Assembly (NCBI GenBank): GCA_038043465.1
Contig: JBBTBX010000007.1
Span: forward strand, 38,312 to 102,311
Direction of reading: 5' to 3'
Origin: SXRF01 sp038043465
GTDB taxonomy: Bacteria > Pseudomonadota > Alphaproteobacteria > Rickettsiales > SXRF01
Length of the DNA stretch: 64,000 bases
The position numbers and the translations under genes were made by a program. The notes beneath the pieces were generated by a model. The model was not told the DNA's origin and searched no databases. It saw only the letters and a list, made by a program, of their open reading frames with translations. Of this stretch, positions 34,648-43,523 are shown in pieces. The number at the start of each line of letters is the position of its first letter. The stretch's first letter is position 1.

Positions 34648-34745
34648 ATTACATTCTCTTTGTGCTGTTGATATTAAGTATTCTACACAGGACTGATTAT
34701 AGCACAAAATGACGCTATGCAACAGAAAGAATTGAAGGTCGGGGA

Positions 34746-34844
34746 GAAATGGGAATTGGAGAACTGAAGAACTGAAGAACTGGAGAATTTAAGTACTTCT
34801 TATCTTAATTCTTCAATTCCTAAATTCCCCAATTCTTCAATTCA
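34746..34844. repeat. Tandem-word hairpin, GAATTGAAGAACTGGAG type
   Basis: Left arm is iterations of GAACTGAAGAACTGGAGAA; right arm is AATTCTTCAATTCCTAAATT-type complements. Words are shared with 54601-54669. It lies directly after the cpaF stop and before hpf, so it separates two same-strand genes. Confidence 0.75.
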
Positions 34845-34850
34845 ACTAAA

Positions 34851-35972
34851 CTAAACCTTGGGAATACGTACGCCAAGAGCTTTTGCCAGGCGATCTAACT
34901 CGCCATAATATGCGACGCGACGTAAGCATCTTGGCATAACACCAGTCCATTTAAATATACCATCAGTTGCTAAAGAAATACCAACGCCACTGCCTTCTTT
35001 CGAGCAGTTAAACAGCTCGTTCATGGTTATCATTTCGCCTTCCATACCGGCGATTTCCGAGATAAAGGAAATACGGCGGCTACCATTAGCTTGACGGCTG
35101 ACCTGGATTATAAGATGAATTGCCGATGCAACCTGGGTGCGAACCGAGCGCAGGGAAGCGTTTACGTTAGCCATACTGACGATATTATCCAGACGCATAA
35201 GTGCGTCACGCGGGTGGTTGGCGTGGATAGTTGCAAGTGAGCCTTCATGACCGGTATTCATGGCTTGTAACATGTCGAATGCTTCAGCACCACGAACCTC
35301 ACCAAGGATAATACGGTCAGGACGCATACGCAGGGCGTTTTTCACCAGATCACGAATAGTAACTTCTTCCTTGGCATTTTCACCAAGTATAGCCGGCTGT
35401 GATTCAAGGCGTACTACGTGAGCGCGCTGTAATTGAAGCTCGGCAGCATCCTCAATGGTTACTACGCGCTCCCAATCATTAATGTGGTTGGAGATAGCGT
35501 TGAGTAAGGTTGTTTTACCAGAGCCGGTTCCGCCCGAGATAAGTATATTCATACGGCAGATAGCGGCCAGCTTAAGAAATTCGCACATAGCTTCCGACAT
35601 ACATCCTTGCGAAGCCATATCATCAAGCGAGCGTTTCTTAGGAGCAAATTTACGAATCGAGATAGTTGTACCGTCCACAGCAAGCGGTGGAGCTATAATG
35701 TTAACACGGCTGCCGTCGGCAAGGCGGGCATCAACCATAGGGCGTTCATCTTCAAGAGTACGACCGACCAGTTTTACTATGTAATGTGCCAGATCATTAA
35801 CTTCTTTTTCATTCTTAAAAACAACGTCAGTCTTAGTCAGAACACCTTCGCGCTCTATGTATATGTCGTTATAACCATTGATAAGAATATCGTTGATGCT
35901 GTGGTCAGCCAGAAGAGGAGCAATCACCCCAAATTCTGAATATTGTATTAGTTTTTGTGCTTCTATAATCAT
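34851..35972 (-). CDS. cpaF: Flp/Tad pilus assembly ATPase
   Basis: A 373-residue secretion ATPase. Walker A is GGTGSGKTTLLNAI, the Asp box is VVTIEDAAELQL, Walker B is RPDRIILGEVRGAEA, and the His box is HEGSLATIHANH. The N-terminal domain carries the CpaF-type INDILINGYNDIYIEREG. CpaF powers Flp (Tad) pilus assembly. No other tad genes are next to it, but a Flp pilin gene is at 53754. I prefer the ATG at 35972 (AGGA site) to an in-frame TTG nine codons earlier. Confidence 0.92.
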   Translation of the reverse strand: MIIEAQKLIQYSEFGVIAPLLADHSINDILINGYNDIYIEREGVLTKTDVVFKNEKEVNDLAHYIVKLVGRTLEDERPMVDARLADGSRVNIIAPPLAVDGTTISIRKFAPKKRSLDDMASQGCMSEAMCEFLKLAAICRMNILISGGTGSGKTTLLNAISNHINDWERVVTIEDAAELQLQRAHVVRLESQPAILGENAKEEVTIRDLVKNALRMRPDRIILGEVRGAEAFDMLQAMNTGHEGSLATIHANHPRDALMRLDNIVSMANVNASLRSVRTQVASAIHLIIQVSRQANGSRRISFISEIAGMEGEMITMNELFNCSKEGSGVGISLATDGIFKWTGVMPRCLRRVAYYGELDRLAKALGVRIPKV

Positions 35973-36083
35973 ATAACCAAAATTCCTAGTTGATACCAAG
36001 ACAATATGGGAAAAATGTTAATTTATGGTTAGATGAAGGTTAATTTTTGGAAAACTTTGTAAGGTTTTTCGGCAGATCTGCTA

Positions 36084-36554
36084 TTATAAATTTATATAAT
36101 GTCCGAATTCATCGACTAAAGCCTTGTATAAATTACGTTTAAAGGGAACTATGAGATTCGGCAGTTCCTGCATTTTAACCCATTGCCACTCACAAAATTC
36201 AGGATGAGCAGTTGTTATATTAATATCACTGTCATTTCCGACAAAGCGTAGGCAGAACCATTTTTGCCTCTGACCACGATATTTTCCACCCCATAATTTT
36301 GTAATTAAATCTTCCGGTAAATCGTAATCATACCAATTACTGCTTTCAGCGATTACTTCAGCCTTGTCTGTTCCTATTTCCTCTGCCATTTCACGTATGG
36401 CTGCGACTAATGGATCTTCACCATCATCTATTCCGCCCTGTGGCATTTGCCAAGCCTCAGAAGTCGTATCAATGCGCTTGCCTACAAACACATCACTGGA
36501 AGCGTTAAGCAACATAATGCCTACACCAGGGCGATATGGTAAATTGTCATACAT
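36084..36554 (-). CDS. rppH: RNA pyrophosphohydrolase
   Basis: A 156-residue Nudix hydrolase with the box GGIDDGEDPLVAAIREMAEE (G-x5-E-x7-REUxEE) and the RppH-type N-terminus YRPGVGIMLLN and ending WKMQEL-like region (WVKMQELPNLIVPFKR). RppH removes pyrophosphate from 5' triphosphate RNA, opening it to RNase E, which is also in this window. The ATG at 36554 matches the family; the frame is open upstream into the deacetylase gene, overlapping it. Confidence 0.92.
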   Translation of the reverse strand: MYDNLPYRPGVGIMLLNASSDVFVGKRIDTTSEAWQMPQGGIDDGEDPLVAAIREMAEEIGTDKAEVIAESSNWYDYDLPEDLITKLWGGKYRGQRQKWFCLRFVGNDSDINITTAHPEFCEWQWVKMQELPNLIVPFKRNLYKALVDEFGHYINL

Positions 36555-36558
36555 AACG

Positions 36559-37785
36559 TTAGAATCTTTTTGCAACAATTTGTGAAACTGGAACTAGGGT
36601 AAAGCCATTCTCTTCTAATTTCTCTGCCCATAAACTTAATTGTTTTATAGTTATTGGGTAAGCTTTAGTTACGCCAACTGCATAACCACGCTGCTTTGCT
36701 GTTTGTTCTAATAAGGTGAGATGAGCCTGAATAGCGGTTGCGGTCAATTCTTCATCTACGAGAGTGTCTACTATAATACTTGCTGTAGTGCCTTTATCGA
36801 TCATTTCTTTTGTATCATTCTTTGCTGGTTGCCTTCCTACTACCATCATCAATCCTCGTCCCGAAAGAACATGCAGCAACGATTTCATAAGTTCATTATT
36901 ATCCATAAAGACATCATCATGCGGGGTGACGAATCCGACATAGCCAAAATCATGCGCCATCAATTTTCTGATTTTATTTTCATTTTCTGTTTGCTCTTTT
37001 GAAACTAGAAGACCGAGAGGACCAGGATCTGCAACAGGATAATTTGAAGATTCCATTGGCAAATCCAGCAATAGCTCATGACCACTAATTCGCGCAGATG
37101 TCATCCAGCTTTTAAGATCAGGTGCGTATGGAGAAAAACTAAGGTTAATGGCTTCTGGAAGGCGCAACGCTAACTCACTTATTTTTTTGTTAGAGCCAAG
37201 ACCAGTAACAATTATGGAGATAACCGGCTTATTACCTTTGTCGGGCATCTGCTTGGCATAATATTTCCACGGTTTTATTCCGTCAGAGGAAATTTTAGGT
37301 AAAGAGCCAAATTCCGTTTTTTCCATTAATTTATCAGATAATATTGCTGTTGGATTCTCAGATGGTTTCATTGTCGGTAAGGGTTCTTCTGATTCCTCAT
37401 TTATCAATGTAACCACCGTTGCTTCTTCTACAGGTTCTTCTTTTTTTATATCTTCAGTTTTTTCTGGGGTATTTGTTTCCACTGTCTGCGTTTGTACAAC
37501 AGGTGGATTTTGGGCTTCCACACTTTCCTCTTCTTTTTTAGCAGGTTCGCTCTGTTCAGGTGCGGGAGATTCAAAATTTATTATTTTTCCAGAAATAACA
37601 CCGTCTTCCAATGTAACGATAAGTCTACGGCCAGAAGCAAAAGAATCTGCTGTTTCCTGTTCACCCATTAACCATATAAGTGCTAACTGCGATATTAATA
37701 TCAGCAGCAGAAAAAATAAACCTAGCTTCCACAACAAGTTTTGCCAGAAAAAAGGAGATCTACGTGTTCCTTTGTTATTTTCCAT
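36559..37785 (-). CDS. yibQ: Divergent polysaccharide deacetylase (YibQ-like)
   Basis: A 408-residue protein: one N-terminal membrane helix (about residues 18-40, LGLFFLLLILISQLALIWLM), a long acidic Pro/Glu/Thr-rich linker to about residue 170, and a NodB-fold domain with VISIIVTGLGSNK, LPMESSNYPVADPGPLGLL and HLTLLEQTAKQRGY. The DUF610/YibQ family lies beside ctpA and rppH in alphaproteobacteria and is related to polysaccharide deacetylases, but its activity is unproven. It ends four bases before the rppH start and follows ctpA by 20 bases. Confidence 0.9.
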   Translation of the reverse strand: MENNKGTRRSPFFWQNLLWKLGLFFLLLILISQLALIWLMGEQETADSFASGRRLIVTLEDGVISGKIINFESPAPEQSEPAKKEEESVEAQNPPVVQTQTVETNTPEKTEDIKKEEPVEEATVVTLINEESEEPLPTMKPSENPTAILSDKLMEKTEFGSLPKISSDGIKPWKYYAKQMPDKGNKPVISIIVTGLGSNKKISELALRLPEAINLSFSPYAPDLKSWMTSARISGHELLLDLPMESSNYPVADPGPLGLLVSKEQTENENKIRKLMAHDFGYVGFVTPHDDVFMDNNELMKSLLHVLSGRGLMMVVGRQPAKNDTKEMIDKGTTASIIVDTLVDEELTATAIQAHLTLLEQTAKQRGYAVGVTKAYPITIKQLSLWAEKLEENGFTLVPVSQIVAKRF

Positions 37786-37805
37786 AGTTATACTTGCGTG
37801 CTTTG

Positions 37806-39236
37806 CTATTTTTCCGATTTAACCTTGTTATAGACATCAATACCCCGTATCAGGTCAAAAGCGCGTTGCAGCTGGAAGTCTTCTGCTGATTCAGCATCAA
37901 CTTTTTTCAGTAAGGATTCACCATTGGTACCATTACCATTCTTACCGTCTTTTGTGCCATTTTCCTTTGCTTCATTCTCCTTCGTACCATTTTCTGGTTG
38001 GTTAGAAGATTCCGGGTTGCTTTTCTCTAATTTCTCTCCATTAGCCTTCTTCTCTTTATCCTTCTTATCCTGAAGATTTTCCAGGCGTCTGCGTAGTTGG
38101 GCTTCGCTGCGCGTCTTATCGCTGCCTTTAATTGGTTCAATTTTGGCGGGCTGCACTTCAATATCAGGAGTAATTCCCTTGTTTTGAATTGAATTACCGG
38201 AAGGAGTGTAATAACGGGCGGTGGTGAGTTTGATAGCACCATGCTCAGGAATTGGAATTACAGTTTGCACCGAACCTTTGCCGAAGCTTTTTGTTCCAAG
38301 AATCACTGCGCGTTTATGATCTTGCAATGCACCTGAAACAATCTCAGAAGCAGAAGCTGATCCGTTATTGATTAGTACCACTACTGGTACATTTTCAGGT
38401 ACTAATTCATTACCTTCCTTAGCATTAAAACGTTTGGTTTTCTCTGGGCTACGCTCACGAGTTGAAACAACCTCACCTTGTTTCAAAAATGCATCCGATA
38501 CAGAAACAGATTGTTCAAGAAGACCGCCAGGATTGTTACGCAGGTCCAGCACTACACCGCGCATATTCGGCATTTCTTTCTTTACCTTTTCAAATTCTTC
38601 ACGCATCAAATCAGTGGTTTGTTCAGTAAACTGGGTAAGGCGTATATAGGCTATGTCATTGCCTTCTGCGCGCACACGCGCAGATTTGATTTTTATGACA
38701 GCGCGTGTAATGGTAAGCTCCAGCGGTTCGGTCATATCTTCGCGTAGGATGGTAAGCTTTACTTTGGAATCAACAGGGCCACGCATTTTTTCAACTGCTT
38801 CCGACAAGGTAAGCCCCATTACCTGAGTATCGTTAATGTAGCTCACATAGTCACCAGCTTTAACTCCTGCTTTAAAAGCCGGGGTATCATCAATCGGGGT
38901 AATTACGCGCACTAAACCATTTTCCATGGTTACTTCTATGCCAAGACCACCAAATTCCCCTTTGGTTTGCACCTGCATTTCCTTGAATGATTTTTCATTC
39001 ATATAAGCTGAGTGCGGGTCGAGGGAAGTAAGCATGCCGTTGATTGCCGATTCAACCAAATCGCTATCCTTAACTTCTTCAACATAATCAGTGCGGATAC
39101 GGTCGAATATATCGCCGAATAAACCAAGCAATTGCAGAGTTTCGCTTTTTTCAGCGTGTGATATTATCGGAGTAAATAAAAAGGGAGAAGCTACAAAAAA
39201 TCCACTAACTAGGCATAACTTGGCAATACGACGCAT
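37806..39236 (-). CDS. ctpA: Carboxy-terminal processing peptidase (S41)
   Basis: A 476-residue periplasmic protease. A signal peptide (about residues 8-28) is followed by a PDZ domain (GEFGGLGIEVTMENGLVRVI, then KAGVKAGDYVSYI) and the S41 catalytic domain, with the Ser in NNGSASASEIVSGAL and the Lys in GTKSFGKGSVQT. The C-terminal 90 residues are Lys/Glu/Asn/Gly-rich low complexity ending in a helical QLQRAFDLIRG. CtpA-type proteases degrade or mature envelope proteins, including murein hydrolases, which fits envC upstream. Confidence 0.95.
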   Translation of the reverse strand: MRRIAKLCLVSGFFVASPFLFTPIISHAEKSETLQLLGLFGDIFDRIRTDYVEEVKDSDLVESAINGMLTSLDPHSAYMNEKSFKEMQVQTKGEFGGLGIEVTMENGLVRVITPIDDTPAFKAGVKAGDYVSYINDTQVMGLTLSEAVEKMRGPVDSKVKLTILREDMTEPLELTITRAVIKIKSARVRAEGNDIAYIRLTQFTEQTTDLMREEFEKVKKEMPNMRGVVLDLRNNPGGLLEQSVSVSDAFLKQGEVVSTRERSPEKTKRFNAKEGNELVPENVPVVVLINNGSASASEIVSGALQDHKRAVILGTKSFGKGSVQTVIPIPEHGAIKLTTARYYTPSGNSIQNKGITPDIEVQPAKIEPIKGSDKTRSEAQLRRRLENLQDKKDKEKKANGEKLEKSNPESSNQPENGTKENEAKENGTKDGKNGNGTNGESLLKKVDAESAEDFQLQRAFDLIRGIDVYNKVKSEK

Positions 39237-39331
39237 ATTTTTACTTTCTCAACAAATTAATCATAATTTTTATATCTACTCTAATAACAAATTCAACAAA
39301 AGTGATATTATGCAATAGACTCATTTTAATA

Positions 39332-40558
39332 TTACTGTTTGCCTAGCCCACGAATCCAGATGGCTGGGTCAATTGGCTGATTGTTTGATCTAAGCTCCAT
39401 GTATAAACGATTGCCTGATTCTTCATCTCCCATATCACCAATTGGTTCTCCTTCCAACAAAAAGTCACCAACTGAAGGGTATATTTTGTTCATGCCGGCC
39501 AGCAATGTGTGAAATCCATCACTATGCCTTAATATAATCATGCTCCCATATTCCCGGAAAGGGCCGGTAAATAGCACCTCTGCGTCATAAGGTGAGGTAA
39601 CTTGTGCATCTTCGCGGGTTTTTATAACGATTCCCTTGCTGGTTTCATTAATCTTACCCTCTCCATATTTCTTGGCAAGCCTGCCGGCAGCCGGAACACG
39701 AATGTTGCCCTTGGCAGCGGTGAATGAACGTAATTCACCTTTTGTACCCTGTGGTTGTGTGCTGTCATCTTCAATAGACTGTTCTTTATCTTCCTGACTT
39801 TTTCTCTGTCTTTCCTTTTCTTGTTCCAGAGATTTAATCAGTTCATTTAAACTATTAGCTTTCTTTGCCAGAGTTTTGGTTTTTATCTGAACCGCTTTTT
39901 GCTGTTCATTTAATTTTTTCTGTATTTCAGTGTGTTCTGCAATTTGGTCTTTGAGAAGTTTTCGTTGTTCTTCCAGTTTTTCCTTTTCAGCCAATGCTTC
40001 TTCTTTGCTGATAGTAACTGTCTGCTTCAACGATTCCAGCTCGGTCATTTGTATATGGATTATTTCCGATTGTGATTTTATGCCATCGACAGTCATTTTC
40101 AGGGCGCGTGATGCTTTCATATTATTCATCATATCACCAGGCATTAAAATCACTGCTTCTTTTGGAGTCCTGCTGAGTTTAAGTGCAGCTTCAATCATCA
40201 CTGACAGTTCTTTTTTACGCTCTGCTAATGATTGTGTTCTCTCACTTATCTGCTCAGAAATTATACGGATTTTATCTTCCATGGAAGACAGTCTTGCCTC
40301 GCTTGCCTGCAATGCATTTGCGGTTTTCACCATTTTGGAAGTCAATTCTGAGTATTTCTTAGCAAGGACTTTATTTTCATCAGCAAGCTTTTTGCCACGG
40401 GCTTCTGCTTCTTTCAGTTCTTTTTCTGTCTTTGCCAGTTCTTCCTGTGTTGTAGCAGCAAAAACCTGATTGGCAGATAAAAGCAGCATCACAAGTAAAA
40501 ATATCAGGACGAGGTATGTGTATAATGTGTTATTACGAGCATTTTTGTAAAAATGCAT
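39332..40558 (-). CDS. envC: Murein hydrolase activator EnvC-like
   Basis: A 408-residue exported protein: signal peptide (about residues 10-35), long coiled coil (to about residue 290; ATTQEELAKTEKELKEAEAR and onward), then a LytM domain (GNIRVPAAGRLAKKYG to IRGLGKQ). The LytM zinc residues look lost (LYMELR where active enzymes have a His pair), as in EnvC, which activates amidases rather than cutting peptidoglycan itself; AmiC is encoded in this window. I start at the ATG at 40558. The frame is open to 40651, but those 31 codons read a palindromic repeat. Confidence 0.9.
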   Translation of the reverse strand: MHFYKNARNNTLYTYLVLIFLLVMLLLSANQVFAATTQEELAKTEKELKEAEARGKKLADENKVLAKKYSELTSKMVKTANALQASEARLSSMEDKIRIISEQISERTQSLAERKKELSVMIEAALKLSRTPKEAVILMPGDMMNNMKASRALKMTVDGIKSQSEIIHIQMTELESLKQTVTISKEEALAEKEKLEEQRKLLKDQIAEHTEIQKKLNEQQKAVQIKTKTLAKKANSLNELIKSLEQEKERQRKSQEDKEQSIEDDSTQPQGTKGELRSFTAAKGNIRVPAAGRLAKKYGEGKINETSKGIVIKTREDAQVTSPYDAEVLFTGPFREYGSMIILRHSDGFHTLLAGMNKIYPSVGDFLLEGEPIGDMGDEESGNRLYMELRSNNQPIDPAIWIRGLGKQ

Positions 40559-40627
40559 GGCAATCCATAATTTTACAATATTTATAAGTCTGGATTGCTT
40601 CCTCGGCTCTGCCGCTTCGCAATGACG
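40559..40627. repeat. CGTCATTGCGAGG element, copy 1 (partial)
   Basis: On the minus strand the sequence begins CGTCATTGCGAAGCGGCAGA, with GAAGCAATCCAG and the inverted TGGATTGCC at the envC start. Arms resemble the copies inside mutM (51622) and the HTH gene (56580). It separates gpmI and envC and supplies the spurious upstream extension of envC. Confidence 0.75.
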
Positions 40628-40643
40628 GTAACTTAAAAAAAAC

Positions 40644-42191
40644 TCAGGCATAGCTTCCTAATAATGAGCGACCAGTCATTTCTATTGGTTGTTTTAACCC
40701 AAGTAATTGTAGGATAGTTGGAGCAATGTCACCCAATTTTCCATCTGTAATACTTATCTTCTTACCACGCAAATCATCGGATATAATTATCACAGGCACA
40801 AGGTTAAGCGTGTGTGCGGTGTGGGGTTGACCAGTAGTTTCATCAAACATTTTTTCAGCATTACCGTGATCAGCAGTGATAATCATTGCTCCACCTTTGC
40901 CAAGGGTAGCTTCTATAACCTTGCCCAGGCAAATATCCACAGCTTCAACTGCTTTTACAGCAGCCTGTATATCACCAGTATGCCCAACCATGTCGGTGTT
41001 AGCATAATTCACCACGATAAAATCAAACTTTTCTGAATCTATCGCCACAACTAATTTTTCGGTAACTTCATAGGCTGACATTTCCGGTTTTTCATCATAA
41101 GTAGCAACTTTAGGGGAGGGGACTAAGATACGTTCTTCTCCGACAAATTCCTGTTCGCGTCCGCCATTGAAAAAGAAAGTTACATGGGCGTATTTCTCGG
41201 TTTCAGCAATACGCAGTTGCTTAAGTCCGGTATTTGCAATTATTTCGCCAAGGATATTGGTTAGTTGCTCCGGCGCAAACAGGGCAGGGATAAGGTTTGC
41301 AAGCTGGCTGGAATATTCGACCATACCAAGGGTTGCCGAGAATTTAACTTGCTTATTTCGTGTAAAACCGGTGAATTTTGGGTCAAGCAATGCTGTCAAA
41401 ATTTCGCGTGCGCGATCCGCTCGGAAATTACACATTAAAAGCCCGTCACCATCGTTCATGCCTTTATAGTTTCCGATAGCTACAGGTATAACAAATTCAT
41501 CATTTACATTATCCGCATAACTTTGTTTTACAGCCGAGATGGCAGATTCTTTAGCTGCCATACCTTGCGTCAGAACATCATAGGCTTTTTGCACGCGCTC
41601 CCAGCGATTATCCCTGTCCATCGCGTAATAACGCCCGCATATCGTGGCTATTTCAATATTAGAAATTCCAGCAATCGCCTTATCCAGAGTCTCAAGATAA
41701 TTTATTGCGCTCTGTGGTGGTGTATCACGCCCATCAAGGAACAAATGTAGCTTAACCCGCAGCCCGTCATTGGCAATAATTTTGGCGATTTCTATCATAT
41801 GTGTCATATGCGAATGTACGCCGCCATCAGAAAACAAACCCATGACATGGGTAACACCGCTGCCACTTTTGTTTTTTGCGATAAAATTTTTCAATTCAGT
41901 TTTTTTTGCCAACGAGCCATCAGCAATAGTCGCGTCAATCTTTGGCAGTTCCTGCATCAGAACCCGCCCGCTGCCGATATTCATATGCCCGACTTCTGAA
42001 TTTCCCATCTGTCCGGATGGCAGACCAACATGCAGTTCCGAAGCATTTATAAGACCATTCGGAAAATTTCTGGATACCATGTTAATGTTGGGAGTGTTCG
42101 CAGTTTCTATGGCATTATCACTGCCAGCATGGGCGTGTCCCCAGCCGTCAAGTATAGCAAGAACTAATGGTTTTGGACGGTTATACGACAT
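40644..42191 (-). CDS. gpmI: Cofactor-independent phosphoglycerate mutase
   Basis: A 515-residue alkaline-phosphatase-superfamily enzyme that interconverts 3- and 2-phosphoglycerate without cofactor. The phosphorylated Ser is in GQMGNSEVGHMNIG; manganese ligands appear in LAILDGWG, LFLDGRDTPP, VVNYANTDMVGHTGD and ITADHGNAE. Length is normal. It sits within the rlmH-gpmI-envC-ctpA order usual in alphaproteobacteria and follows phoU by six bases. Confidence 0.97.
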   Translation of the reverse strand: MSYNRPKPLVLAILDGWGHAHAGSDNAIETANTPNINMVSRNFPNGLINASELHVGLPSGQMGNSEVGHMNIGSGRVLMQELPKIDATIADGSLAKKTELKNFIAKNKSGSGVTHVMGLFSDGGVHSHMTHMIEIAKIIANDGLRVKLHLFLDGRDTPPQSAINYLETLDKAIAGISNIEIATICGRYYAMDRDNRWERVQKAYDVLTQGMAAKESAISAVKQSYADNVNDEFVIPVAIGNYKGMNDGDGLLMCNFRADRAREILTALLDPKFTGFTRNKQVKFSATLGMVEYSSQLANLIPALFAPEQLTNILGEIIANTGLKQLRIAETEKYAHVTFFFNGGREQEFVGEERILVPSPKVATYDEKPEMSAYEVTEKLVVAIDSEKFDFIVVNYANTDMVGHTGDIQAAVKAVEAVDICLGKVIEATLGKGGAMIITADHGNAEKMFDETTGQPHTAHTLNLVPVIIISDDLRGKKISITDGKLGDIAPTILQLLGLKQPIEMTGRSLLGSYA

Positions 42192-42197
42192 ATAATC

Positions 42198-42914
42198 CTA
42201 ATGTGCTGCTGATGAGCTGGCATCTTCCACCAATCCTTTAAGGGTGGCTTTATCCGGGCGTTTGCCAGCTGTTACATAATATACGGTTTTGGCAAGGTTA
42301 GTGGTATAGTCAGCCAGCCTTTCCAGATTTTTTGCTGAAAATACAATCTGCGTGCAAGGCAGGACATTATCAGCCTTTGTAGCCATTTCCTTCTGCATCA
42401 TTTCAATAACTTCTTTAAACAAGGTATCAATTTCCTTGTCGCGTCGCCACACCAGAGCGGCTTTCTGTGTATCTTTCTCTGCAAAAGCAATAAGTGACCC
42501 ATCAAGCATTTCCACAATAATATCTGCCATCAACTCCAGTTTTACAATAGCCGCTTCCGGTGCGAAATCACCCATGCGAACACTGCGCTTGACGGTATTT
42601 TTGGCAAGATCTCCGGCATGTTCCAGCATTCCGGTTATTTTAATGATGGATATAACAAAGCGCAAATCAATTGCCATTGGGTTCTGCAGGGCGAGAACAA
42701 CTGTCGCTTCTTCTTCTATCTGCAGGTCAAGCTCATTGATATGTTTATCCGCGAGTTTTGCATCTGCCACCCGTCCTTCATCGCGCGCGCGGAAAGATTG
42801 CTTTGCAGCAATAACCAAATCCCGTACCTCTTTGCCCATGTCCAATATCAGCGAAAGAAGATTCTGCAACTGTTTGTCATAAGAGCGCAGGGTGTGGTGA
42901 CTGAGAGTTGTCAT
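42198..42914 (-). CDS. phoU: Phosphate signalling protein PhoU
   Basis: A 238-residue helical protein with two PhoU repeats. The N-terminal one has YDKQLQNLLSLILDMGKEV and ADKHINELDLQIEEEA (metal-binding acidic helix); the second has WRRDKEIDTLFKEVIEMM and NLERLADYTTNLAKT. PhoU links the Pst transporter to PhoR and lowers phosphate uptake. No pst genes or phoB/phoR are beside it; it is placed between rlmH and gpmI, an unusual position. Confidence 0.93.
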   Translation of the reverse strand: MTTLSHHTLRSYDKQLQNLLSLILDMGKEVRDLVIAAKQSFRARDEGRVADAKLADKHINELDLQIEEEATVVLALQNPMAIDLRFVISIIKITGMLEHAGDLAKNTVKRSVRMGDFAPEAAIVKLELMADIIVEMLDGSLIAFAEKDTQKAALVWRRDKEIDTLFKEVIEMMQKEMATKADNVLPCTQIVFSAKNLERLADYTTNLAKTVYYVTAGKRPDKATLKGLVEDASSSAAH

Positions 42915-43057
42915 TTTGAACCTCGAATAAGTTAAATCTATGCGTTGTCTGGTAATTTTCTACTACATATAGTATTAACTGTGTAGGGTTTTTTTATATA
43001 AAATCCATATGTGGAATTCTACAGATTTCTCATTTCATTTGAAATGACAATTTATTC

Positions 43058-43516
43058 CTAATCCCGATGATACGGATGTCCGGATAACACGCTGTAACTG
43101 CGGTATAGCTGCTCGGCAAGCATCCCCCGTACTAGCATGTGTGGCCATGTAACCCGCCCGAAAGACCAGGCAAGCTTTGCTTTTTTCAGTACGGAAGCGT
43201 CAAGCCCATCTGCCCCACCAATGACAAAAGCAAAAGAAGATATTCCCTGTTGCTGCCAGTTTCCAAGATGCTCTGAAAATTCACGACTGGAGAGTAATTT
43301 TCCGCTCTCATCAAGAGCAATTATATATTCATAGCCAGAACAGGCAGTAAGTAACAGCTCAGCTTCACGCGCTTTCCTCTGTGCTGTATCCGCAATTTTT
43401 ATGTCAAATTCCTTACATTCAATTTTCCATGGGATACGCTTTATATAATCCAGACAAAGCTTTTGCTGCGGTGAAGCTGCTTTAATTTTTCCGATGGCAC
43501 TAATAAGAATTTTCAC
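43058..43516 (-). CDS. rlmH: 23S rRNA (pseudouridine1915-N3) methyltransferase
   Basis: A 152-residue SPOUT-fold methyltransferase acting on pseudouridine 1915 of 23S rRNA in the 70S ribosome. Motifs: YIIALDESGKLLSS, FVIGGADGLD (AdoMet-binding knot), and the C-terminal MLVRGMLAEQLYRSYSVLSG with HPYHRD. It starts at GTG. It would normally follow rsfS, but one of the two paralogous membrane proteins separates them. Confidence 0.95.
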   Translation of the reverse strand: MKILISAIGKIKAASPQQKLCLDYIKRIPWKIECKEFDIKIADTAQRKAREAELLLTACSGYEYIIALDESGKLLSSREFSEHLGNWQQQGISSFAFVIGGADGLDASVLKKAKLAWSFGRVTWPHMLVRGMLAEQLYRSYSVLSGHPYHRD

Positions 43517-43523
43517 TGTAAAT

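Noticed and set aside
40559..40651. An upstream start of envC giving 31 extra residues
   Set aside because: Those codons read a palindromic repeat and the inner ATG at 40558 directly begins the signal-peptide region.
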